Below are positions 19,711-29,844 of a DNA stretch of 64,000 nucleotides, piece by piece. Where the stretch lies: NCBI RefSeq assembly GCF_021731985.1, contig NZ_JAKFWH010000065.1:1-64000 (forward strand), in the 5' to 3' direction. The notes beneath the pieces were generated by a model, which saw only the letters and a list, made by a program, of their open reading frames with translations, made no database searches and was not told the DNA's origin. The translations under genes and the position numbers were made by a program. The DNA is from Nitrosomonas sp. (GTDB taxonomy: Bacteria > Pseudomonadota > Gammaproteobacteria > Burkholderiales > Nitrosomonadaceae). Position 1 is the first letter of the stretch. Each line of letters begins with the position of its first letter.

Positions 19711-20438
19711 GTTAAAACCGCAGACACATTTTCAATGTTAGTGAAGAGTTGCTTGCGAATAATCATTAATCTTTGACGCACCATCACCGGTAATGCGCTA
19801 TTTTTAAGCGCTTCATCGAAAGTAAATTTTGATTGCAGGATTTCACTTAAATCCTTGCCGAAAGTCTCAGGCTTGTAGTGCGGAATTCGGATAATGGCGG
19901 ATACTCGGGCTTTGTTATCCACATACGCCTTCATTTCTTCGAACTGTTTGCCATTCATGGTGATTTCTCCCCAATAAGGATTCAACCAGACGACAAACAG
20001 TGTTTCTTTGGGAAACTGTTTAATCAGATGCACAAAACCATTCAATGTATCCAGTAGAGCCTGGCTGCCGGTGATGACAGTATGTACAACCAGTTCATGC
20101 CCCATATCTAAAAGCAAGGCGGGTATCTGGTTGCTGATGAGATAATGTGACATCGGCACAAAGGTGCTGGCACCATTGTCAATAATGACGTCATTGTCTG
20201 CTTTGGCAATGAGTTCAATCAGATCATCAAACTTTCTCGAATCAATCTCATCATTGTTCATTACATTAATCTGCTTAACATTGAGCTTCTTAAATCCATA
20301 AAAAGTAGCATTAACCGGATCTGTATCAATGCATAATGGATTGCCGCCTTTGGCAAACTTATGTTGTGCTAGCGTGGATGATATGAACGATTTGCCTACT
20401 CCGCCCTTCCCTTGCAAAATCATATGTATTTTAGCCAT
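19707..20438 (-). CDS. traL: TraL-like ParA/MinD-type ATPase
   Basis: The 243-residue P-loop ATPase has a deviant Walker A (QGKGGVGKSFISSTLA) near residues 9-24 and Walker A' IDTDPVNATFYGF. In IncP plasmids TraL lies in the traKLM leader operon and supports transfer by an undefined role. It overlaps both traK and traM. A plasmid-partition ParA was considered, but no parB follows, and order and size fit TraL better. Confidence 0.8.
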   Translation of the reverse strand: MAKIHMILQGKGGVGKSFISSTLAQHKFAKGGNPLCIDTDPVNATFYGFKKLNVKQINVMNNDEIDSRKFDDLIELIAKADNDVIIDNGASTFVPMSHYLISNQIPALLLDMGHELVVHTVITGSQALLDTLNGFVHLIKQFPKETLFVVWLNPYWGEITMNGKQFEEMKAYVDNKARVSAIIRIPHYKPETFGKDLSEILQSKFTFDEALKNSALPVMVRQRLMIIRKQLFTNIENVSAVLT

Positions 20439-20761
20439 CAGACCAACTCCTCTTTTTCAGTTGCAGAATTAAAACGAAATCCTTCATGATTACTCCCAGC
20501 TGACTTTCCTTGATCAATGCGCGAATGCTGCTTTTTGTCCTCACCAATATGTCGATTGACCAGTGTTCTGAACCATTGATAAGAACATTTGATTTTTTCT
20601 TCCTGGTGCAAAATGTTCCAGATCTGGCGAATCGTCCAGCCATCCTTTAATGCCTGCTCGATATCAGGTTTCAACGCGATGAACGCCGGTAAAAATTGCT
20701 TACCGGTACTTTTGTTTCTATCCGCATAAAGTGCGATTCGATCTGATAAGGATTTAGTCAT
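20438..20761 (-). CDS. traK: TraK-like oriT-binding relaxosome protein
   Basis: The start is taken at ATG 20761 (MTKSLSDRIALYADRNK), giving 107 residues; the frame upstream is Lys/Asn-rich and unlike the family. The core, FIALKPDIEQALKDGWTIRQIWNILHQE followed by IKCSYQWF, matches the TraK pattern of IncP elements. TraK wraps DNA beside oriT and helps relaxosome function. It is divergent from traJ across the oriT region, exactly as in RP4. Confidence 0.82.
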   Translation of the reverse strand: MTKSLSDRIALYADRNKSTGKQFLPAFIALKPDIEQALKDGWTIRQIWNILHQEEKIKCSYQWFRTLVNRHIGEDKKQHSRIDQGKSAGSNHEGFRFNSATEKEELV

Positions 20762-21010
20762 CACACAATTTCCACAAAAATATTTATCTTGGCGTACAAA
20801 CAGTTTTTTGTTTTTTTGCTTTCCTTTCTGTTTCTTTTTGTTGCTTTCAGTATCAATTAATTGCTTATCCTTTCTTTTTGTTTCTAAGCGACTGTTATTT
20901 AGTTGAATAAAGCTTCTTTCATGTATTTTTATACTGTTTGAAATTATGATATAACGAAAATAAACTATTTGCAAACATCGATTATAGTGTTAGTATATTT
21001 CTTGAAACTC

Positions 21011-21097
21011 ACAGAACCGGGCAAGATATGTGGAGATGGCCATCTCCACTCCAACTTATTTGCACTTTGTGCTCAACGTTGATCTTGCTCTTCGAGG
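21011..21097. other. oriT: Origin of transfer (oriT), RP4-like
   Basis: The interval between traK and traJ contains ACCGGGCAAGATA (21016-21028). Its complement reads TATCTTG-CCCGGT, close to the RP4 nick region TATCCTG-CCCGGT. A perfect 20-bp palindrome, GTGGAGATGGCCATCTCCAC, follows at 21030-21049. Then come CTTATTTGCAC (21055-21065), TGCTCAACG and a closing ATCTTGCTCTTCGAGG, each with a counterpart in the remembered RP4 oriT. By that parallel, the nick is on the minus strand between G 21022-complement and the adjacent C. This is the cleanest functional site in the element. Confidence 0.9.
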
Positions 21098-21106
21098 AAA
21101 ACTGAA

Positions 21107-21475
21107 ATGATTGACAAAAAGAACCCCAAGACAATCAAAAAAGAAAGAAGAGATAAGAAGCTCAGGGTGCCTGTTTTGCCAATCGAGGAAGCTGAAATAA
21201 AGAGTAAAGCAACGGATGCCGGATTAACTGTGGCAGAGTACCTGCGCAATCTGGGTCTGGGTTATCAAGTGCCCAGTATTGTTGACAGCAGACAGGTAGA
21301 TAGCCTGCTAAAAATTAATGGTGATCTTGGCAGACTGGGTGGATTGATCAAACTTTGGCTCACCAATGATAAGCGTACTAAATTGATTGGCAAGTCACAA
21401 TTACATATGACCTTGGACAGTATCCGCATTACCCAAAACACGATGCTGGATGCCATTATGAAGCTTAAAAAATAA
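21107..21475 (+). CDS. traJ: TraJ-like relaxosome protein (ribbon-helix-helix)
   Basis: The 122-residue basic protein has an N-terminal Lys-rich segment and the MobC/TraJ pattern: RVPVLPIEEAEIKSKATDAGLTVAEYLRNLGL, then DLGRLGGLIKLWL. TraJ binds the palindrome next to nic and recruits the relaxase. It begins 10 bp after the oriT block and is followed by traI. Confidence 0.85.
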   Translation: MIDKKNPKTIKKERRDKKLRVPVLPIEEAEIKSKATDAGLTVAEYLRNLGLGYQVPSIVDSRQVDSLLKINGDLGRLGGLIKLWLTNDKRTKLIGKSQLHMTLDSIRITQNTMLDAIMKLKK

Positions 21476-21497
21476 CTTTCGGAATAGTCATTTTTAC

Positions 21498-21510
21498 TTA
21501 AGCAGCTTAA
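21498..21510 (+). promoter_or_regulatory. Palindrome TTAAGCAGCTTAA before traI, candidate KorB-type operator
   Basis: This perfect 13-bp palindrome (central A) ends 5 bp before the traI start. The same motif with central T lies before trbA at 62900. The RP4 KorB operator is TTTAGCSGCTAAA, which is similar in length and core (AGC-N-GCT). Binding here would also mask the traI ribosome site region. Confidence 0.6.
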
Positions 21511-21515
21511 ATACG

Positions 21516-23150
21516 ATGATCGCTAAAATCATACCCATCAAATCAGTGCGCAAAAGCAGCTTCTCTGTGCTGATACAGTATTTAACTGATCCCCAAGACA
21601 AGAGTGAACGTGTCAGCCAGATCAAGGTATCAAACTGCTATACAGACGATCTAACGGCTGCCTTACTTGAAATTCAGAACACGCAGGAAATGAACACGCG
21701 CGCCAAATCAGACAAAACCTGTCATTTGGTACTGAGCTTCCCTGAAGGAGAGCGTTTATCCCTTGCTGATCTGAATGCCATTGAAGAGCGGTTTTGTGAG
21801 GCTCTGGGTTTTAATGGTCATCAACGCATCAGCGTAGTCCATGATGATACCAATAACCTGCATATGCATATCGCAATTAACAAGATACATCCTAGAAACT
21901 TAATAATCCATAATCCCTACTATGACTACAAGAAAGTAGCCAAGCTTTGCGAACAGATCGAGCAAGAATATGGCTTAACAAAAGTTAATCATGAAACTGT
22001 GAGTGATAAAGCAGCCAGAGTAACGCAAGAAATTGAAACCAGAACAGGTGTTGAGAGCTTGCTGGGCTGGATTAAGCGTGAGGCACTCACTGAAATCAAA
22101 GATGCGGACAACTGGCAGGACTTGCATCAGGTTTTAGCTAAGCATGGCCTTGAAATCAAGGAACGTGGCAGCGGTTTTGTGTTGGTCGCCAACAATGGCG
22201 TAGCTGTCAAAGCCAGCTCTATTGATCGCTCTTTATCCAAGGGGAATTTAACTCAAAGACTGGGTGCTTTTGTACAGAATGAACATTCTACACAATCGTC
22301 ACAACAGAACACTAAACAATACCAGCCAAGACCATTGCAGAATCGAATCGATACTTCAGAACTTTATGCAAGATACCAACAAGAGCAGAATGATTCCGCC
22401 AGACAGCGAACTACTCAATGGGCCATGTTGCGACACACAAGGGATCAACTCATTGAGCGCGCCAAACGGGAAGCGAAACTCAAGCGTAACATCATTAAAA
22501 GCATCAAAGCCGGGAGATTGGCTAAAAAAGCGCTATATGCAACCGCTCATCAGCAATTCAAAACGACTATCGAAGTCATTAGAGGAGATTACCAGAAAGC
22601 CTATCAACATTCTAAAACCCGTCATTCCAGAATGGGGTGGCTGGATTGGTTAGCAAAAGAAGCAAAAAATGGCAATGCTGAAGCATTGGCTGTTTTGCGA
22701 TCCAGAAGAGTGGGTCAATTTAAGGGCAACCAGGTATCGGCTAAGCCAAGCAATGATAAACCTAATGGCTACTTCAAGGATGGCCTCATTAAAGACAATT
22801 CTGTTGAATCGATTACCAAAATCGGCACAGTCACTTATAAAGCAGGATCAACCACAATTCGCGATGACGGCAAGCGATTAATCGTGCTGCCGGATACATC
22901 GCAGGAAGCCTTGAGAGATATTTTGCAAGTCGCCATGAAGAAGTACGGCAGTCACTTGGCAATCAATGGAACAGAATCGTTTCGTCATGAGATAGCACAG
23001 GTCGCAGCACAAAACCAAATGCGCGTGACTTTTGACGATAAGCCGCTTGAACAATACCGTCAGGAGTTAATGAAACAGCACAGGGTCAATAAAGTGCAAT
23101 CGGCAGGTCAAAAACGATCCACCACCTCCAACACCAGAAGGAGCCTCTGA
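21516..23150 (+). CDS. traI: Conjugative relaxase TraI (MOB-P), with C-terminal LPD7-like domain
   Basis: The 544-residue relaxase cuts oriT and pilots the strand. Motif I holds the catalytic Tyr in LIQYLTDPQDKSERV (residues about 20-35). Motif II lies near SFPEGERL. Motif III carries the metal-binding histidines in HDDTNNLHMHIAINKIHP (about 110-127). Residues 390-520 resemble the LPD7 domain found in large polyvalent relaxases. RP4 TraI is longer, so this is a compact version. It overlaps traG by one base (TGATG). Confidence 0.93.
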   Translation: MIAKIIPIKSVRKSSFSVLIQYLTDPQDKSERVSQIKVSNCYTDDLTAALLEIQNTQEMNTRAKSDKTCHLVLSFPEGERLSLADLNAIEERFCEALGFNGHQRISVVHDDTNNLHMHIAINKIHPRNLIIHNPYYDYKKVAKLCEQIEQEYGLTKVNHETVSDKAARVTQEIETRTGVESLLGWIKREALTEIKDADNWQDLHQVLAKHGLEIKERGSGFVLVANNGVAVKASSIDRSLSKGNLTQRLGAFVQNEHSTQSSQQNTKQYQPRPLQNRIDTSELYARYQQEQNDSARQRTTQWAMLRHTRDQLIERAKREAKLKRNIIKSIKAGRLAKKALYATAHQQFKTTIEVIRGDYQKAYQHSKTRHSRMGWLDWLAKEAKNGNAEALAVLRSRRVGQFKGNQVSAKPSNDKPNGYFKDGLIKDNSVESITKIGTVTYKAGSTTIRDDGKRLIVLPDTSQEALRDILQVAMKKYGSHLAINGTESFRHEIAQVAAQNQMRVTFDDKPLEQYRQELMKQHRVNKVQSAGQKRSTTSNTRRSL

Positions 23151-24985
23151 TGAATAACATCAATCTGAGTTCTAAAGACAGCAGAAATATCAAAAAAGAC
23201 AAGATTATCGTTCGCTCATTATCCATTATCTGTCTTGTTGGCGGATTCCAAGTCGCCACCCAGTATCTTGCCTACCAATTCAACTATCAGCCGCAATTAG
23301 GCACACACTTCTTTAACATTTATGAACCCTGGGCAATTCTGCTATGGGCAAATAAATGGTATGGCGAGTATTCGGGCATCTTCGATCTGGCGGCAGGTTT
23401 TGGCATCTTATTTTCCAGCATCGGTTTGATTCTGGTGCTGGTCATTAAAATGGTGCTGGCTAATTCATCCAGAACCAATCAGGGATTGCATGGCTCGGCC
23501 AGATGGGCAGATAAAAAGGATATTGAGGCTGCGGGATTACTGGCAACGGGCAAGAATTACAAAAGTGATGCGGTTTATGTCGGCGGCTGGCAGGATAATT
23601 CCGGCAAAACCCACTATCTGAAACACAGCGGCCCGGAACATGTGTTGTGTTATGCCCCGACTCGCTCTGGTAAGGGAGTGAGTCTAGTTATACCCACTTT
23701 GCTTTCTTGGACTCAGAGCGCGGTCATTACTGATCTCAAAGGTGAGTTATGGGCACTCACTTCCGGTTGGAGAAAGCATCATGCCAAAAATAAAGTGCTG
23801 CGCTTTGATCCGGCATCAACCAGTAGCGCGCATTGGAATCCGCTGGATGAAATCCAGATTGGCAGCGGCATGGAAGTGGCCGACGTTCAAAACCTGACCA
23901 CTTTAATCGTTGACCCGGATGGTAAGGGATTACAAACGCATTGGCAGAAAACCAGCCAGGCATTGCTGGTAGGTGTCATTTTGCATATTTTGTACAAGTT
24001 TGAGCGAGAAGGAACTCCCGCCACCTTATCAACAGTTGACTCAATGCTATCCGATCCTGATCGCGATATCAGGGAGCTGTGGATGGAAATGGCCATGCAA
24101 GATTATCTGGATGGCAAGAGCCATCCGGTTATTGCAGCGAGTGCGCGCGATATGTTAGATCGCCCGGAAGAAGAAGCGGGTTCCGTGCTATCAACCGCCA
24201 AATCATATTTGTCCCTGTATCGCGATCCGATCGTCGCAAACAATATCAGTGATTCCGATTTTAAGATCCGAGACCTCATGCACCATGAGCATCCCGTCAG
24301 TTTGTATATTGTTTCGCACCCCAATGACAAATCGCGGTTGCGTCCTTTAATCCGCATTCTGATCAATATGATCATCAGAAAGCTGGCCGATAGAATCACA
24401 TTTAAAGACGGTCAACCAGCCGCGCATTACAAACACAAACTGCTATTGATGCTGGATGAATTCCCAAGTTTAGGAAAACTTGAAATCTTTCAGGAATCCC
24501 TCGCGTTTATCGCAGGCTATGGCATGAAAGCCTATCTGATCTGCCAAGACTTAAATCAACTCAAAAGCCGTGAGACCGGATATGGGCATGATGAGGCGAT
24601 TACTTCCAACTGTCACATCCAGACCGCTTTTGCACCCAACCGGATTGAAACGGCGGAACACTTATCCAAACTGACCGGGCAAACCACAGTCATCAAAGAG
24701 CAGATCACCACCAGCGGCCGTCGGTCATCGATGATGCATGGACATGTCACCCGTACCTTACAGGAAACGCAACGCGCATTATTAACACCGGATGAATGTA
24801 TGCGACTGCCCGGTCCCATGAAAGATGCTGAAGGAAAAATCACCAAGCCAGGTGACATGATTATTTATGTGGCTGGTTTCCCCGCGATCTATGGCACGCA
24901 GCCTTTGTACTTTCAGGATGAAACCTTTACGGCACGAGCGCAAGTGAATCCCCCGAGCTTCAGCGACAAATTAACTGGACTGTGA
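23150..24985 (+). CDS. traG: Type IV coupling protein TraG (VirD4 family)
   Basis: The 611-residue inner-membrane ATPase links the relaxosome to the secretion channel. Two N-terminal membrane segments lie near 23-45 and 80-103. Walker A is APTRSGKGVSLVIPTL (about 165-180), Walker B is LLMLDEFPSLGK (about 428-440), and SARDMLDRPEEEAGSVLSTA is a VirD4-family segment. The length agrees with RP4 TraG (about 635). Confidence 0.96.
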   Translation: MNNINLSSKDSRNIKKDKIIVRSLSIICLVGGFQVATQYLAYQFNYQPQLGTHFFNIYEPWAILLWANKWYGEYSGIFDLAAGFGILFSSIGLILVLVIKMVLANSSRTNQGLHGSARWADKKDIEAAGLLATGKNYKSDAVYVGGWQDNSGKTHYLKHSGPEHVLCYAPTRSGKGVSLVIPTLLSWTQSAVITDLKGELWALTSGWRKHHAKNKVLRFDPASTSSAHWNPLDEIQIGSGMEVADVQNLTTLIVDPDGKGLQTHWQKTSQALLVGVILHILYKFEREGTPATLSTVDSMLSDPDRDIRELWMEMAMQDYLDGKSHPVIAASARDMLDRPEEEAGSVLSTAKSYLSLYRDPIVANNISDSDFKIRDLMHHEHPVSLYIVSHPNDKSRLRPLIRILINMIIRKLADRITFKDGQPAAHYKHKLLLMLDEFPSLGKLEIFQESLAFIAGYGMKAYLICQDLNQLKSRETGYGHDEAITSNCHIQTAFAPNRIETAEHLSKLTGQTTVIKEQITTSGRRSSMMHGHVTRTLQETQRALLTPDECMRLPGPMKDAEGKITKPGDMIIYVAGFPAIYGTQPLYFQDETFTARAQVNPPSFSDKLTGL

Positions 24986-25014
24986 GATACCTCGAGCTCT
25001 ACTGAGTCAATTTC

Positions 25015-25557
25015 ATGAAAAAAACCATCAAAATCCTGGCTGTTTTGATTCTGACCCTAAGCATTAGCGTATTTGTACTAAGTATTGGTGCACGAATCAG
25101 CGGAACTTATATCAATACCACACCCAGCTTGCCAGTGGGTTTTTACAAAGTCGTTGATGAACCGATTGTCAGCGGCGCTTATGTCGCTTTCTGCCCACCA
25201 CAGGATGCGATTTTTGATATGGCTAAGGATAGATCCTACATCAATCAAGGTAATTGCCCTGGTGGCTATGGTTTGTTGCTCAAACGTGTGTTTGCACAAT
25301 CCGGGGATACGGTTTCCATCGATCAGGCGGGCATATTTGTAAATGGCAAATACTTACCCAACAGCGCCCAATTGAAAATCGATGCTGAAGGGCATGCATT
25401 GCCGCAATACCACCTGGATCAAAGGGTGTTAGATGATTTTGAATACCTACTGCTATCCGATTTGAATCCACAATCCTTTGATGCGCGCTATTTCGGACTG
25501 ATTGCGCGTGATCAGATTCAACAGGTTGTCCGTCCGATTTTTACCTGGAGTCATTAA
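25015..25557 (+). CDS. traF: TraF-like S26 peptidase (pilin maturation)
   Basis: The 180-residue protein has an N-terminal membrane anchor (about 5-27) and an S26 peptidase fold. The catalytic Ser is in TTPSLPVGFYKV (near residue 42) and the Lys in LLLKRVFAQSGDTV (near 90). In RP4 TraF cyclises the TrbC pilin. It follows traG by 29 bp, as in IncP plasmids. Confidence 0.92.
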   Translation: MKKTIKILAVLILTLSISVFVLSIGARISGTYINTTPSLPVGFYKVVDEPIVSGAYVAFCPPQDAIFDMAKDRSYINQGNCPGGYGLLLKRVFAQSGDTVSIDQAGIFVNGKYLPNSAQLKIDAEGHALPQYHLDQRVLDDFEYLLLSDLNPQSFDARYFGLIARDQIQQVVRPIFTWSH

Positions 25558-25581
25558 TTAAAATTTAAAGGAGGCAATGTT

Positions 25582-25803
25582 ATGAATAGACCGCCGATTG
25601 ATGCTGAAACAAACAGTCCTGAATATCAGGATCAGGTAATACAGGAAAAACTACTCGATGCAGAAATACCGGGCTTCCAGGCTGAATTTGATCCCTTGGA
25701 GGCTGAAAGGCTGGGCGCATTCAAAGAAGATGCTTTGAGTGAGGAAGATGCGCTGGATAGCGCCATTGATCAGACAGCGGAGGTTGACGATGAAAGAGGC
25801 TAA
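25582..25803 (+). CDS. Small acidic protein between traF and the primase gene
   Basis: The 73-residue, Glu/Asp-rich product ([34 protein letters not shown]) has a good ribosome site (AAAGGAGG). Its position fits the small traE/traD genes of IncP plasmids, but no homology can be claimed. The last 14 bases overlap the next gene, which suggests coupled expression. Confidence 0.6.
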   Translation: MNRPPIDAETNSPEYQDQVIQEKLLDAEIPGFQAEFDPLEAERLGAFKEDALSEEDALDSAIDQTAEVDDERG

Positions 25804-28660
25804 TAAGGCTTTTCATGAACAAGTCGCCGAGAATCTGATTGAGCAACTCAAAAAAGGTGTTGCACCCTGGCAAAAGCCCTGGAAACCCGGTGATCTGCTG
25901 GCCGTATTACCGGTCAATCCAACAACCGACAAACGTTATCGGGGCATTAATAGCCTGAACCTAATGAGTCGTGCGTATACGGATCCGCGTTGGTTAACGT
26001 ACAAGCAAGCGGTAAGTCTGGGGGCACAGGTGCGTAAAGGCGAAAAAAGCACGCTCGTGCAATATTGGAAATTTGCTGAGGAGCACATCAAAAAAGATGA
26101 TAACGGGAGTCCTGTTTTAAATAGTGAAGGCAATCCCATTAAAGAACAGGTCAGACTTGAGCGCCCCAGAGTGTTTTATGCCGCCGTATTTAATGCGCAG
26201 CAGATGGATAATCTGCCCGAACTTGACATTAAAGCCCCTGACTGGGATTCACTGGAGCGTGCTGAGCACATATTACAAGCATCCAATGCCGTGATCCGTC
26301 ATGGCGAAGCTGATCGCGCATTTTACCGGCCAGCAACCGACAGTATCCACTTGCCACACAAGCATCAATTTCCGACTCCCGATCGCTATTACGCAACCGC
26401 CCTGCATGAACTGGGCCACTGGACCGGTCATGAATTGCGCTTAAATCGTGATCTCGCGCATCCATTCGGCAGCCACGGTTATGCCAAAGAAGAACTACGT
26501 GCCGAGATTGCCAGCATGTTGCTCAGCGGTGAGCTGGGTATCGGTCATGATCCGGGGCAGCATGTGGCTTATGTGAGTTCATGGATCAAAGCGCTGCAGG
26601 AAGATCCGACAGAAATATTTCGTGCTGCCGCTGATGCGGAAAAAATCCAAGAATATGTACTGGCATTGTCACAACAACAGGAAATTGCACAGAAAGTTGA
26701 TGTAGAGGAGGCAATCAGAATGGATCAAATCAAGCAAAACACCACAGCTTATTTACTGAATCTCTCACCGGATCTGGCCACCATCGCATCCCACAATATC
26801 AAACGGTTTAATGATTTGACACAGGATATGCCAAAAAAAGATCAGGATGCCATCGTTTTAGTTGCCGATGCGCTCAAGTTTTTGAGGAATGGTGCCATTG
26901 ATAATCTGGAGTTTGAAGAAGTATCTTCAGACAAATTGGGTTTTAGCATTCCGGCTGACTGGAATGGGCGCACCCAAGTGCAGGGCAACGTCATTCAAAC
27001 CGATGAAAATGGCGTTGAGTCGATAGTATCCGCTGACTCATTGAATACAGAACCGCAATTCTGGGGCGTGACTATGCAGCGTGATGACCAGACTTTTCAA
27101 TGGGTAAAAGACTGTGAGTCTGCGCAAGAAGCGGAAGATTTAACCAATTTGCTTGCACTCATTGATGTCGCTGCCGAAAAAAATGAACATGAAAAGGCCG
27201 CTAAGCTCGCCAACATCCATCAAAATCGTATTCGAAATGATCCACTTAGTACTGAAGTATCGATATCAGGAGCCAAGACCGAACAAAACGATGGCAATGC
27301 TCGTCAATATTTGATTGTTCCTTATATAGAGAAGGATTTGGCAAAGGCCGCTGGAGCTCGTTGGGACAAAATCGCCCGTGCCTGGTACGTAGGGTCAGAA
27401 GCAGATATTCAAACATTACAGCGTTGGCTACCGCAGAATGTTTCCAGTCAGCAGGAACCAGCTATCGATCCTCACGTGGAATTTGCTGATTTGCTGCGAG
27501 CTCAAGGTTGCTTGGTTGATGGCAATCATCCTGTGATGGATGGCAGTAAACACAGAATTAAAGTTGAAAGCGACAAGTCCGGTGAGAAATCGGGGTTTTA
27601 TGTGGCGCATCTGGATGGGCATCCTGCCGGGTATTTCAAGAACAATCGAACCGGTATTGAGACCCGTTGGAAAGCCAAGGGGTATTCGTTAACGGATGAG
27701 CAGAAAGCAGAACTGATCGCACAGGCCGCTATCAAGCAGCAAAACAGAAAAGCTGAACAACAGGCACAGCAAAATAAGGTTGCTGATGCAATTCAACAAT
27801 TGCTGACTATCGCACCTGCTGCCGATTCCGAGCATCCTTACTTGATGGACAAGCATGCCCGGCCAGGTGATCTGAGAATTGTGCCGCAGAATACGGATGA
27901 TTTACCCAATGACTCAATCATAAAAATTGGTCAGAACTGGCAGGAAGTCAAAGCACTACGAGAAGAGAATCCAGACTGCATTGTACTGACAGCCGGTGAT
28001 TTGTTGCTGGCCGCACAAGATGTTCATGGACAGATCTGGAGTGTGCAAACGATACAGGCTAGTGGCGCAAAGCTTTTTGCAGCGGGTAGCAGAAAGGAGA
28101 ATAACTTTCATGTTGTGGGAAATAACGGTCAGAGTGTAGATGCAACTATTAATACGCTACCCGCTATTGTGATTGCTGAAGGCTATGCCACCGCAGACAC
28201 GCTATCTCAGGCGCTGGGTTATCCTGTCATAGCCGCTTTTGATTCGGGTAACTTATCCAAAGTAGCTAAGGATTTACATCATAAATACCCGCACAAGCCA
28301 ATCGTCATCGCAGGTGACGATGATCATCACCTGGAATCCACCCTTGGCAAAAACCCCGGCAAGGAAAAAGCGCTGGAAGCAGCAAGTTTAGTTGATGGTG
28401 TGGCAGTATTTCCGGTTTTTGCGCCAAGTGAGCGGGACTCAAAGAAATTAAATGATTTTAATGATCTTGCCAATAAAAGCGCGTTGGGTATTGAAGCAGT
28501 CAAACGACAAGTTGGATCGGTTGTTGAAAAAATATCGCAGCAGGCTAAACAGGACAGCTTATTGAAGTTACATGGCCCTATTGAACCTAAGCAGCAGGAA
28601 ATCAAGCAAAAACGGCATTGGTCAGGTAATAACATAAAGAGGTGTCATTATGCGCGATAA
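25790..28660 (+). CDS. traC: TraC-type DNA primase with ArdC-like antirestriction N terminus
   Basis: The start chosen is ATG 25790, behind GCGGAGG; a start at 25739 is less likely. The 956-residue protein begins with an ArdC-type single-strand DNA-binding domain (about 1-130) and a metalloprotease-like domain with [12 protein letters not shown] (HELGH near 205). A DUF5710-like segment ([20 protein letters not shown]) lies near 505-550. The C terminus is a TOPRIM primase with the TraC hallmark EGYATA (near 796) and an acidic GDDDHH. RP4 TraC1 is known to share the ArdC-like N terminus. It would prime the transferred strand and protect it in the recipient. Confidence 0.88.
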   Translation: MKEANKAFHEQVAENLIEQLKKGVAPWQKPWKPGDLLAVLPVNPTTDKRYRGINSLNLMSRAYTDPRWLTYKQAVSLGAQVRKGEKSTLVQYWKFAEEHIKKDDNGSPVLNSEGNPIKEQVRLERPRVFYAAVFNAQQMDNLPELDIKAPDWDSLERAEHILQASNAVIRHGEADRAFYRPATDSIHLPHKHQFPTPDRYYATALHELGHWTGHELRLNRDLAHPFGSHGYAKEELRAEIASMLLSGELGIGHDPGQHVAYVSSWIKALQEDPTEIFRAAADAEKIQEYVLALSQQQEIAQKVDVEEAIRMDQIKQNTTAYLLNLSPDLATIASHNIKRFNDLTQDMPKKDQDAIVLVADALKFLRNGAIDNLEFEEVSSDKLGFSIPADWNGRTQVQGNVIQTDENGVESIVSADSLNTEPQFWGVTMQRDDQTFQWVKDCESAQEAEDLTNLLALIDVAAEKNEHEKAAKLANIHQNRIRNDPLSTEVSISGAKTEQNDGNARQYLIVPYIEKDLAKAAGARWDKIARAWYVGSEADIQTLQRWLPQNVSSQQEPAIDPHVEFADLLRAQGCLVDGNHPVMDGSKHRIKVESDKSGEKSGFYVAHLDGHPAGYFKNNRTGIETRWKAKGYSLTDEQKAELIAQAAIKQQNRKAEQQAQQNKVADAIQQLLTIAPAADSEHPYLMDKHARPGDLRIVPQNTDDLPNDSIIKIGQNWQEVKALREENPDCIVLTAGDLLLAAQDVHGQIWSVQTIQASGAKLFAAGSRKENNFHVVGNNGQSVDATINTLPAIVIAEGYATADTLSQALGYPVIAAFDSGNLSKVAKDLHHKYPHKPIVIAGDDDHHLESTLGKNPGKEKALEAASLVDGVAVFPVFAPSERDSKKLNDFNDLANKSALGIEAVKRQVGSVVEKISQQAKQDSLLKLHGPIEPKQQEIKQKRHWSGNNIKRCHYAR

Positions 28661-29765
28661 TAGGCTGAAGATTCCAGGAACCCCATCCAATTCTGATGAA
28701 GGTGATCTTTATGAAAACATTGAGACTCGTCCCGGTACTACCGAAAAGCAAAAAGAAGCAGGAAAAGGTGCCTATACAGAACTGCTTGAAGCTCATGCTC
28801 GATGGGCAGGTGGCACCTTATTGGGTTGTGATTTCCCAAAAGACTTCCGAGAAAAAGGAGGAACCACCTTCCTGAATCAGTCCATCAAATCAGGCCATGA
28901 TTTGGCAATAATGGCGCAAATACTGCGCGATCCACGTTATGAGACGTTGAGAATCTTCTATACCCGTATGAATCGCATCGTTCATCATACGGCTGTGAGT
29001 TCCAGATTGCCGGGTGCAGTCTATCTGGAGAAGATTGGACAGGCCAAACATGATCTGGGTATTTTGGTAGAAAAAACTAGACGACATGTTAAAGCCGATG
29101 GTTACTGGTTATTGCATAATCATCCATCGGGTAATGCTACGCCATCGAGTCAGGATATCAGGCTCACAGAAATAATCGCATCATTTGTTCCGAGTTTCAA
29201 AGGCCATGTGGTTATCAATACCAGTCAATACAGTGTCATTGATAAAGACGGTCATGTCGATTTTGTGGATTGGATGGGTGATCAGGCTGGGGGTTATCAG
29301 AATAATCATTATAAAAATCATGAACTGCTCCTGGAGAAAATAGCCTCACCGGAGGATCTGGCAAAGATAGGCCATGCTTTAAAAAAGCGGGATCAGTTTT
29401 TTAACTTGATAGGCATCAGTGCAACAGGTTTTGTATTGTCGTTAAGTGAATTACCCTTATCGGTACTTGATCGCCCTCAAAATCTGCTTCTGGCGCGACT
29501 ACAAAATTTTGCACGCAATTCTGGCGTCAATACGGTATTTGCCATCACGAATGCCAATGATTACAGGCACCCGGTATTATCTAAAGCCTGTGAAGCTGGC
29601 ATACTAAAAGATGTGCTAACCGTAGAGGGCTCTGATTATCGTTCATTGCGGGAAGAAGGGTTATTTGCATCGATATCCGGTGAGATAAGCGCCATTTTTA
29701 GGAAGCCAAGAGCCTTTGTGAAGGAAGATGGTGGATTGGGTAAACGCAAAAGTCGTATACGCTGA
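28650..29765 (+). CDS. JAB/RadC-like (JAMM fold) protein
   Basis: The 371-residue protein overlaps the primase gene by 11 bp. A RadC-type JAMM motif is clear: HNHPSGNATPSSQD near residues 151-164 (HxH, Ser and Asp zinc ligands), followed by INTSQYSVIDKDGHV. The C-terminal half (about 225-340) has no recognised motif. RadC-like genes are common on mobile elements, and their biochemical role is unresolved. It may be part of the transfer-protection set with traC. Confidence 0.75.
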   Translation: MRDNRLKIPGTPSNSDEGDLYENIETRPGTTEKQKEAGKGAYTELLEAHARWAGGTLLGCDFPKDFREKGGTTFLNQSIKSGHDLAIMAQILRDPRYETLRIFYTRMNRIVHHTAVSSRLPGAVYLEKIGQAKHDLGILVEKTRRHVKADGYWLLHNHPSGNATPSSQDIRLTEIIASFVPSFKGHVVINTSQYSVIDKDGHVDFVDWMGDQAGGYQNNHYKNHELLLEKIASPEDLAKIGHALKKRDQFFNLIGISATGFVLSLSELPLSVLDRPQNLLLARLQNFARNSGVNTVFAITNANDYRHPVLSKACEAGILKDVLTVEGSDYRSLREEGLFASISGEISAIFRKPRAFVKEDGGLGKRKSRIR

Positions 29766-29790
29766 CAGTTTATTCGGTATTAAATCTCTA

Positions 29791-29839
29791 TATAGTATAC
29801 TATAGTGATCTTTATATCATAAAATGTTTGCTATAGTAT
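29791..29839 (+). promoter_or_regulatory. Palindromic operator before hipB
   Basis: TATAGTATACTATA (29791-29804) is a perfect 14-bp palindrome, and a half-copy TATAGTAT recurs at 29832-29839. The pair flanks the likely start of the hipBA transcript. This fits autoregulation by HipB, which in Escherichia coli binds several palindromes before its own gene. Confidence 0.6.
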
Positions 29840-29844
29840 TCATT

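Noticed and set aside
19707-20438. Chromosome or plasmid partition ParA
   Set aside because: Gene order traK-traL-traM next to oriT and the absence of an adjacent parB favour TraL.
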